A stretch of DNA of 64,000 nt from an uncultured Acidobacteriota bacterium (lineage in GTDB: Bacteria; Acidobacteriota; Terriglobia; Terriglobales; Acidobacteriaceae). Positions within the stretch are counted from its first letter, which is position 1. The number at the start of each line of letters is the position of its first letter. The stretch spans positions 1 to 64,000 of the forward strand of contig CAIQPK010000007.1 in assembly GCA_903873705.1 (NCBI GenBank), read 5' to 3'. Position numbers and translations under genes: made by a program. Positions 8,901 to 15,561 of the stretch are shown piece after piece. The notes under the pieces were generated by a model, which made no database searches, was not told the origin of the DNA, and worked only from the letters and a program-made list of their open reading frames with translations.

Positions 8901-9771
8901 CATCACCGGCACGCTCACTCTCACTGACTCCGACGTCACCGGCACCCAGACCGTCACGCTGAACGGCACCGGCGCCGGCATCTTCAGCGCCGTCGCTCTC
9001 ACCGCTACTCCCGGAGGCGTATTCGGAAGCACGATCAACCTCAGCGCGACCGTCACCGGCAACGCGGGAGCCACACCCACCGGAACCGTCAACTTCCTCG
9101 ATGGCGCCACCGTCATCAAGAGCGCGGCCGCCCTCAACACCAGCGGCATCGCCACCTTCAGCACCACAACCCTCGCCGTCGGCACCCACAGCATCACCGC
9201 GGTCTACAGCGGCGATGCCAGCTACCCCACTTCCACGTCAACCGCATCGAGCGTCCTTATCACCGCACCGCCCGTGCCCGACTTCACCTTCACCGTCGCC
9301 AACGGCTCGCTCGTCGCCAACTCCGGCGCCCGCACCGCCAGCACCGTCCTCCACGTTGCCATGGTCAACGGCTTTACAGGAACGGTCAGCTTCGCCTGCA
9401 CCGGCCTTCCCTCCGGCGCCCGCTGCACCTTCTCCCCCGCCTCGCTCTCCGCCACCGGCGACAGCACGCTCACCGTCGGCATCGACGGCGCCGCGCTCCA
9501 CGCGCCGCTGGACTTCGGTGGCACCGGCACCATGCTCGCCTTCGCTCTGCTTACCCTGCCCTTCCTGGCCCGCCGCAAGGTCCGCGCCGCGCTCGGCAAG
9601 GCAGGCACGCTCATGGCGCTGCTCCTCCTCGCCGTCGGCTTCGCTGCCCTCACCGGCTGCGGCGGAGGCGGCTCGTCGAACTCAACCCCCACCGGAGCCA
9701 GCACCATCACCGTCACCGCAACCTCGGGAAGCGTCAGCCACTCGGGAACGTTCACCCTCAATGTCCAATAG
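5908..9771 (+). CDS. Secreted multidomain nuclease: lamin-tail domain, endonuclease/exonuclease/phosphatase domain (ExeM/NucH-like), choice-of-anchor-D and Ig-like domains, C-terminal anchor
   Basis: LTD-like VVISQLYTAGGNSGATYNADYVELHN; EEP motifs VVGDMNFFEF, SIDHFF, GSDHDGIVGYI; Ig_3-type repeat; C-terminal TM segments and TGCGGGG. Confidence 0.88.
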   Translation: MLTLFKQHPALRLLSVLLFSLLFAPQIWAAGSTTVVISQLYTAGGNSGATYNADYVELHNISSTPQTLTGWSLQYSSATGTTAAASVISIPGTVTIPAGGYYLVQGTAGSTGAALPVTADVTLSGLAMGASGGRIYLTNSSTAIAVGNLCTPGAVDWVGYGNAVCFEGTKAAPTPTTTVASIRAGNGCTDTDDNGADFATGTPAPHNSSSAITSCSTGPASLSVAGSANPSSVYQNATTLLTAAVTPGTGSTGITVAANLSAFGGSSTQPMFDDATHGDATAGDGIYSYLLAVPTSAPLGANTIVATAADAQAHTATANIAVTVLAPVTLVPIHTIQGSVAGTAAYNGQTVMTSGIITGVKVNGFYLQAKDADADSDPSTPEGIFVHTGTGLVPGSATVGTAMQVTGTVTLFPTAGPLPGTELDSPTAFTVLSTGNLLPNPITLTTSNPSPSGGFAQLQRYQSMRVAVPSFTVTGPTEGVLTETAETYVSTGQFWGTVTGTSRPVREPGLEILDPLTASEPSTIPRFDDNPELFEVDSLALVPTPGPLDLATGTTLTNLSGIMDLSSGTTLFLIDAATRPTVTGGLTVVPVPAPNAGEITIGDQNFERFYTTARNATGATIITQAAYDLRKAKASLAIRNVMRMPDIIAMEEIEDIATLQDLAAKVSTDAIAASQPDPHYAAYLVQGNDTSGINVAFLVKPATVNVVDVTQFGKATTFTQPSTGNQAELNDRPPLVLHAGIKRTGTTDYPLTVIVNHLRSLNGVTDNTGSGQNTRAKREQQAEYLANLVQGYQAAGEHVIVVGDMNFFEFSDGIVDSAGIIKGTAAPASQVIVPGPSGLVTPNLVDVAPTNLATNTYSYSFVGNAQSIDHFFVTSNIASIVRTAPAHYNADFPAIYRNDSTRPEVGSDHDGIVGYIKIPGTTVLSITPTTLTFPSQVLSTTSTQTVTVTNNGTAPITVTTIVSSNANFTIPATPCGAQIVSGTPCVITVTFKPTATGPITGTLTLTDSDVTGTQTVTLNGTGAGIFSAVALTATPGGVFGSTINLSATVTGNAGATPTGTVNFLDGATVIKSAAALNTSGIATFSTTTLAVGTHSITAVYSGDASYPTSTSTASSVLITAPPVPDFTFTVANGSLVANSGARTASTVLHVAMVNGFTGTVSFACTGLPSGARCTFSPASLSATGDSTLTVGIDGAALHAPLDFGGTGTMLAFALLTLPFLARRKVRAALGKAGTLMALLLLAVGFAALTGCGGGGSSNSTPTGASTITVTATSGSVSHSGTFTLNVQ

Positions 9772-9879
9772 CCAGATCCTCCAGTAAGCTGGAGGAGCAT
9801 CAACGGGCGGCGCAGCCACAGGCAGCGCCGCCCGAACGATTTGCCGCCACGTGCTGCACAGATAGTTTTGAGGTTTCCA

Positions 9880-10740
9880 ATGAACAGAACGCTCCTCCGC
9901 TCGCTCGCCACCGCCGCCATGCTCCTGTGCATCTCAACTCAGCCCACCTGGGCCTGGGGACGCGCGGGCCACCGCCTCGTCGCCCTCGTAGCCGACAGCT
10001 ACCTTACGCCTGAAACCCGCGCCGCCGTCGAGGAGCTCCTCGGCAAAGACTCCATGGCCGACGTAGCCTCCTGGGCCGACCAGTATCGCCAGCAGCATCC
10101 CGAAACCGGACCCTGGCACTTTGCCGACACCCCGAAAAGCGAAACCGCCTACGTCCGCGACCGTGACTGCCCCGTCGCCAAAGACGGCGGCCCCACACGC
10201 GACTGCGTCGTCGACCGCATCGTCTACTTCGAAATGCGCCTCGGAGACAAGTCCCTCTCCCACGACCAGCGCGCCGAAGCCCTCAAGTACCTCATCCACT
10301 TCATCGGCGATATCCACCAGCCTTTGCACATGATCCAGGACGCCCGCGGTGGCAACGACATCGCCGTCAACTTCATGGGCTCCCCGGTTTGCGGCAACTA
10401 CAAGTGCAACCTCCACGGCGTGTGGGACGAGGAACTCCTCGACCATCACGACATGAAGGAAAAGCAGTACGTCGCCTTCCTGCTCGACGACATCAAGCAG
10501 CACAACTGGGAGAAGCTCGCCGGCGGTTCACCCTTCGCCTGGGCCAACGCCTCGCACCAGTACGCGGTCAACGCCTTCGCCCCCAACGGCGCGCTCATCA
10601 CCAAGGAGTACTACACCGAAGAAATCCAGGTAGTAGACTCCCAGCTGGCCCTCGGCGGCCTCCGCCTCGCCCGCGTCCTGAACACCATCCTCAGCCACCA
10701 ACCCGTCCCACCCCCGCCCACCGCGCCAGAACAGAAGTAA
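9880..10740 (+). CDS. Secreted S1/P1-type nuclease
   Basis: AWGRAGHRLVALVADSYL... YLIHFIGDIHQPLHMIQDARGGNDIAV... NLHGVWDEELLDHH, zinc-ligand motifs of S1/P1 nucleases. Confidence 0.93.
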   Translation: MNRTLLRSLATAAMLLCISTQPTWAWGRAGHRLVALVADSYLTPETRAAVEELLGKDSMADVASWADQYRQQHPETGPWHFADTPKSETAYVRDRDCPVAKDGGPTRDCVVDRIVYFEMRLGDKSLSHDQRAEALKYLIHFIGDIHQPLHMIQDARGGNDIAVNFMGSPVCGNYKCNLHGVWDEELLDHHDMKEKQYVAFLLDDIKQHNWEKLAGGSPFAWANASHQYAVNAFAPNGALITKEYYTEEIQVVDSQLALGGLRLARVLNTILSHQPVPPPPTAPEQK

Positions 10741-10857
10741 GACGTCACCAGTTCCTTCCGAACAACCCAAGAGCCTCGGCAGCTGCATGTGCAACTTGAA
10801 ATCCTGCACATGCACATGCTGTTGCTGTCGCTGTCGCCCTCCCTACCCCAAGCAACC

Positions 10858-10914
10858 GTCATCTCGACCGAAGGCCGCGCACTTTGCGGCCGTAGTGGAG
10901 AGATCCCTGCATTG
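10858..10914 (+). repeat. Dispersed intergenic repeat family A, copy 2
   Basis: GTCATCTCGACCGAAGGCCGCGCACTTTGCGGCCGTAGTGGAGAGATCCCTGCATT. Confidence 0.85.
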
Positions 10915-11036
10915 GCACTTGCTCTTGCATTTGCATTTGCTTTTGCTTTTGCTTTTGCTTTTCTTGCTGTCATTCCCGAAGGGAATCTGCTTCTTCTTTT
11001 GCTGTTGCAGTTGCAGTTGCGGTTGCCCTCCCCACC
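10915..11036. repeat. Hexanucleotide (TTGCNT)-like low-complexity tract interrupted by GTCATTCCCGAAGGGAATCTGCTT
   Basis: CTTGCTCTTGCATTTGCATTTGCTTTTGCTTTTGCTTTTGC..., period-6 pattern. Confidence 0.8.
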
Positions 11037-11045
11037 CCACCACCC

Positions 11046-11102
11046 GTCATCTCGACCGAAGGCCGCGCACTTAGCGGCCGCAGTGGAGAGATCCCTGCAT
11101 TG
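11046..11102 (+). repeat. Dispersed intergenic repeat family A, copy 3
   Basis: GTCATCTCGACCGAAGGCCGCGCACTTAGCGGCCGCAGTGGAGAGATCCCTGCATT. Confidence 0.85.
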
Positions 11103-11124
11103 GCAGTTGCCGTTGCCGTTCTTA

Positions 11125-11150
11125 GACAATTTCTCGAAAGAGAAATTGTC
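11125..11150. repeat. Perfect hairpin with GAAA tetraloop
   Basis: GACAATTTCTC-GAAA-GAGAAATTGTC, 11-bp stem. Confidence 0.8.
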
Positions 11151-11282
11151 ATCCTGAGCGCAGCGAAGGACCTGCTTCACCGCTTTTGCTTTCTCCCGTT
11201 CTTGCCGTTGCTTGTTCTTGCCGTTGTTCCCTTCCAAACAAGAACAACCTCGTCATCCTGAGCGAAGTCGAAGGACCTGCAC
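11148..11282 (+). repeat. Two copies of GTCATCCTGAGCG...GAAGGACCTGC repeat (family C)
   Basis: 11148-11175 GTCATCCTGAGCGCAGCGAAGGACCTGC and 11252-11280 GTCATCCTGAGCGAAGTCGAAGGACCTGC. Confidence 0.75.
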
Positions 11283-11647
11283 AACAGCCCACGCCCCAGC
11301 AAGCCCACCCGGACCTTTCAACCACCGGAGCAGCCCTTGCCGTTGCTAGAAGGACCCCGAAGGCTTCAGCCCTCGCTACACCTCCACCCAGCCACCCCCC
11401 CCAACCTGTCAAGCCCCCCACCCGGTGCAAATCCCCCCAAACCCCTACCAACACAGGCGATTCCAACGCCAGAAGATTGGCGTACTTATTCCTTCGCCCA
11501 ACTAAAATAGAAGTAGAGCCGTCCACAGATTCCGCACCGTACCCCACGGTGTACTTCCAAAAGTACCCTGGCCGAAGCCGACAGAAGCAATACTTTACGC
11601 CAAAAGTCCCGGGGGGGGATCCTCCCCGGCAGACCGGCGCAACAAAC

Positions 11648-11683
11648 GCCATGAAGGCGGCCCGCATGGGCCGCCTTCATGGC
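11648..11683 (-). terminator. Perfect hairpin downstream of TonB receptor gene
   Basis: GCCATGAAGGCGGCCC-GCAT-GGGCCGCCTTCATGGC, 16-bp perfect stem just 3' of the minus-strand gene. Confidence 0.8.
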
Positions 11684-11706
11684 TCTACCGATCGTATGTT
11701 CAGCCT

Positions 11707-14700
11707 TTAGAAGTGCAGCCGGACCGCCAGTTGCAGCTGCCGCGGTGTGTACGTGTAGTTGCTGTTGGAGTTGTTATACGTTCCGAAGTTCGGCTGCAGC
11801 GTCATCGTGTCCTGGAAGCCGGTCGGGAACGCAGCCGAAGGCGTCACCGCCACGCTGGTCAGGTTGTAAGCCGTGTTCTGAATGCCGGTGATGTTCTGGT
11901 GGTTGGCCACGTTGAACACTTCAGCAAAGAACTCCAACCGCAACCGGTCAATGCCGTAGTGGTTGAAGTCCATGTAGAAGTTCTTGCCCACACGAACATC
12001 AGCCTTGGCCGTCTTCGGCCGCGTGTACTGGTTACGCCGAATGGCATCGATACGCCCTGACGTGCCGCCCGCGCCATTGGCGCTGCGTACACCGGAAACG
12101 CTCTCACCCGGATAGCCGCTCACGAACGGCGAGTACGGATTGCCACTCTGCACCTGCAGGATCGGAGCAATGCGCCAGCCACCGGCAACCGCATCCTTCC
12201 AGCCACGGAAGTGCGTCTGTGGCTGATACGTGATCGCCATGACGAACCGGCGACGCACATCCAGCGAGCTGTTGCCGTAGTCCTTCCTCACGTCGCCCGG
12301 ATCCAGCGTGCTCGGCCCGGGGATGCCGGTGCCGATGTAAGGATTGAAGTCCAGCGCATGCGCCCACGTAAAGTTCGAAAGCAGCGAGAAGCCGTTCCGG
12401 TAGCGCTTGTTGATCTGGAACGCCAGCGCGTTGTAGTTCGAGTTGACGTTCGACGCAATCCGCAGCACGCGATAATAGTCGCTGTCATAACGCGCCTGTG
12501 CCGAGGTCAGCTTGTTCACCGCTCCGGTCGTCGGATCGATGCTCGTGCCGTAAACCTTCACACTCGTCGTACCGGAAAGCAGCGGTGCCGGCTTGCCTCC
12601 ATGCGGCAGCACCGGGTCCTTGATGCCAGGCCCCGGAGGCGTGTTGTTCACGATGTAATTCACCGTCGTGGAGTTCGCCAGGTTCACATTCGCATCGGTC
12701 GCGCTGTTCAACTCACGGCCGAACGAAGACATGTAAGTAATGCCCAGCGTCACCCCATGCCCCAGGTCCTGTTCCAGCGCAAGATCCGCTTCGTGAACCT
12801 GCGGATTCTGCAGGTGGGAATCAAGATAAGAAATGCTGGGGTGCGAGCTGGCGTTGTTAGTCGCCAGCGCGCACGCATAGGCCTGCGTGTAGCTGGTAAC
12901 CACCTGCGGGAAGTGAATTTCGCAGACCGACTTGGTCGATGTGGTCGCATCGGAGAACAGCCCGGAGATGTTCACCTGTGAGCCCGGCCCGCCGGAGTTC
13001 TGGTAGGACTGCTCGATGTTCGCATTGATGATGCGGCCGAAGTACATGCCGTATCCACCGCGCAACATCGTTTTGTTGTTGCCGAAAACGTTCAACGCGA
13101 AGCCGAAGCGAGGCTGAACATTATTCCGGTCATCCGGACGAGCCGTCGTGTCCGGGTGGAAGCGCGTAGCAGCAAACAAGCCGCCGCCGCGCGTCGCCGA
13201 CGATCCAACCAAGTCAGGATTGGGCGTCGGATTAGCCGGAATGTACTCGTACTCATAACGCACGCCCAGCGTCAGCGTCAGCTTGGGACTGATGCGCCAA
13301 TCATCGGTCGCGTAGCCGGCGTACTCACGGGTCGTCAGCTGGCTCTTGGAGCCCACGTTGTCCGGCGTTCCAGTGTTGGCCGTCCGGTTATAGTCCTGCG
13401 GCACCGTGTATCCCTGGCTGAAGCTGGAGTACAAGCCATAGTTGTAATCCGTGGAGCTCGCGTTGAATACCGTACCTGCGCTGCCCGCGTAGTTACCGCC
13501 GCCCAGGCCAGTCGTCGCATGAAGATAGTCGCCGATAAAGCTGTAGGCCCAGTCGAAGTTATAGGTACCGTACCCGTTGTAAAGGTTGTTGATGTAGTCC
13601 GAGACCTTGTTGTAATCCAGGCCGAACTTGAAGACGTGCAGGCCGTGCGACCAGGTCAGGTCGTCCTTGAGCTGCAGACGGCGCTCATCAGGCAGCGCGA
13701 AGCGATTGACGAAGTTGACCGTGCCTCCGTCAAATCCAGCCGCGTCATAACCAAAGCCGATGCTCAGATCAGGAGCCGCTGCCAGGCACGGACCATTGTG
13801 CGGTGCCGAGCACTCGCCGGGCGAAAGCGCGTTGACCAGTGGCTTTTCATTGGGCAGCGTCTTCGACGGAAACTCGGTCTCCATGTCGCGCCCGTACTGT
13901 ACGAGAAACGAGTTCACGATCGTATTCGTCACCACGCTGCTCAGCCGCATGATGCCGACATCGGCCTTCACATAGTCGCTGCCATACGATCCGCGTCCGT
14001 AGAAGTTCGACGTCTGCGTCTGGACGCCGTTGGGTGAATCCCACCGCAGACGGTTGTACTGCGCCGTAACCCGGTTGCGCTCGTTCACCTGGTAGTCGAC
14101 CTTGGGGAAGTTGATCACCTGGTCGCCCGTGCGCGGCACCGGGCCAAAGAACGTAGCCAGCACGCCGAGACCCTGGTTGTAGTAAGCCATACCCTGCTGA
14201 TAGTTCACCGCGCTGGGGCTGGTGGTTCCAGCGATAGCAACCGCCAGCGCGCAGGCTGCAAAGTTGCCCTGGTACGACTGCCCAAGCGGATAGGCCACCG
14301 AACCCCCGGTAGCCGGCGTGGACAGGTTCGCCGTGATGGCGAAGGTGCCATTGGTGCTGGTGCCGTCCGGCGAAACATAATTCGCCTGGGGCGCCCCGAA
14401 GTTGTTGCCGCCAGGGTTGCTGCAGGACTCTTTCCCGCTCAGCGGCGTCGCCAGCGTGAACATGTCATTCGGATCGGTCGTGCGCGCGATGCCGGGGAAG
14501 TTACGCCGCGACTGGTCATACGCATAGAACCAGAACAGCTTGTCCTTCAGGAGCGCTCCGCCCATACCGAAGCCCCACTGCTTGCGCCAGTCCTTCGGCT
14601 TTACCGTTTGAATGTGAAGGCCGGTGTTCTGGTCGAAGTTATAAATCTGCGTGTAAGGATTCGTCGCTCCGCCCAGGCCGTTGTCACGGTCATAGAAGAA

Positions 14701-15462
14701 GAGCTCGCCGTGCAACTGGTTGGAGCCGGACTTTGTTACCGTGTTGATCACGCCGCCAGCGGCGCGGCCGTATTCAGCCGAGTAGTTCGAGGTGTTCACC
14801 TGGAACTCCTGCACAGCGCCCTGGGTAACCGTGTACGACGACCGCGTACGTCCACGCGCTTCAGAGAAGTAAGCCTGGTTGTCGTCGGCCCCGTCTACGG
14901 TGGAGTTGTTCAGCAGGTAGCTGATGCCGCGGAAACTCAGCAGGCCGAAGCCGTCAGAGTTCGAAACCACACCCGGCGTCAGCAGGGCAAAGTCCGACCA
15001 CCGCCGGCCGTTGATGGGCAGATTATCGATCGTGTTCTGATCGATCGTCGTCGAAATTTCAGAGCCCGCAAGGTGAATATCGAGATTGCCTTCAGCCGAG
15101 ACATCGACCTTTTCGGTATTGGCACCAACAGAAAGCTTGGGCGAAAGAGACGTAACGCTGCCGACTGTGACCGTAATCAGGTCCTGCTGCAGGACGCCAA
15201 ACCCGTCGGCCGTAAACACAGCCGTGTAAACACCCGGCTCCAGTTCCGGAACGCGGAACTCGCCGGATTTGCTGGTCGTCACGGTACGTTCCTGGCCGGT
15301 TGCGCCGTTGGTCACCTTGATGGTCACATTGGGCACCAGCGCGCCGTTGGCGTCGGAAACCGTGCCGCTGATCGCGCCACTGGTGGCCGACTGCGAGTAA
15401 GCCGCGGGAATGAAGCTGAGGATGAAGAGCAGAGCTGTAAAAATCGCAAACTTGCGGGGCAT
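11707..15462 (-). CDS. TonB-dependent receptor, Oar-like with N-terminal carboxypeptidase-regulatory-like domain
   Basis: MPRKFAIFTALLFILSFIPAAYSQSATSGAISGTVSDANGALVPNVTIKVTN...; ATG preceded by AGGAGACACAAGAA. Confidence 0.92.
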   Translation of the reverse strand: MPRKFAIFTALLFILSFIPAAYSQSATSGAISGTVSDANGALVPNVTIKVTNGATGQERTVTTSKSGEFRVPELEPGVYTAVFTADGFGVLQQDLITVTVGSVTSLSPKLSVGANTEKVDVSAEGNLDIHLAGSEISTTIDQNTIDNLPINGRRWSDFALLTPGVVSNSDGFGLLSFRGISYLLNNSTVDGADDNQAYFSEARGRTRSSYTVTQGAVQEFQVNTSNYSAEYGRAAGGVINTVTKSGSNQLHGELFFYDRDNGLGGATNPYTQIYNFDQNTGLHIQTVKPKDWRKQWGFGMGGALLKDKLFWFYAYDQSRRNFPGIARTTDPNDMFTLATPLSGKESCSNPGGNNFGAPQANYVSPDGTSTNGTFAITANLSTPATGGSVAYPLGQSYQGNFAACALAVAIAGTTSPSAVNYQQGMAYYNQGLGVLATFFGPVPRTGDQVINFPKVDYQVNERNRVTAQYNRLRWDSPNGVQTQTSNFYGRGSYGSDYVKADVGIMRLSSVVTNTIVNSFLVQYGRDMETEFPSKTLPNEKPLVNALSPGECSAPHNGPCLAAAPDLSIGFGYDAAGFDGGTVNFVNRFALPDERRLQLKDDLTWSHGLHVFKFGLDYNKVSDYINNLYNGYGTYNFDWAYSFIGDYLHATTGLGGGNYAGSAGTVFNASSTDYNYGLYSSFSQGYTVPQDYNRTANTGTPDNVGSKSQLTTREYAGYATDDWRISPKLTLTLGVRYEYEYIPANPTPNPDLVGSSATRGGGLFAATRFHPDTTARPDDRNNVQPRFGFALNVFGNNKTMLRGGYGMYFGRIINANIEQSYQNSGGPGSQVNISGLFSDATTSTKSVCEIHFPQVVTSYTQAYACALATNNASSHPSISYLDSHLQNPQVHEADLALEQDLGHGVTLGITYMSSFGRELNSATDANVNLANSTTVNYIVNNTPPGPGIKDPVLPHGGKPAPLLSGTTSVKVYGTSIDPTTGAVNKLTSAQARYDSDYYRVLRIASNVNSNYNALAFQINKRYRNGFSLLSNFTWAHALDFNPYIGTGIPGPSTLDPGDVRKDYGNSSLDVRRRFVMAITYQPQTHFRGWKDAVAGGWRIAPILQVQSGNPYSPFVSGYPGESVSGVRSANGAGGTSGRIDAIRRNQYTRPKTAKADVRVGKNFYMDFNHYGIDRLRLEFFAEVFNVANHQNITGIQNTAYNLTSVAVTPSAAFPTGFQDTMTLQPNFGTYNNSNSNYTYTPRQLQLAVRLHF

Positions 15463-15561
15463 TTCTTGTGTCTCCTGACCGTTGACCGAGCCTGAAAGCA
15501 AACCGAAAAAATAAAAGTTGTCACGGGCAGAGGCGTCGTGCCCTCTGCCCGCCGAGTCGAT

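Noticed and set aside
10915-11110. Possible CRISPR array suggested by repeated units
   Set aside because: Only two A copies about 130 bp apart separated by hexamer low-complexity sequence; no regular spacers and no cas genes in the window.
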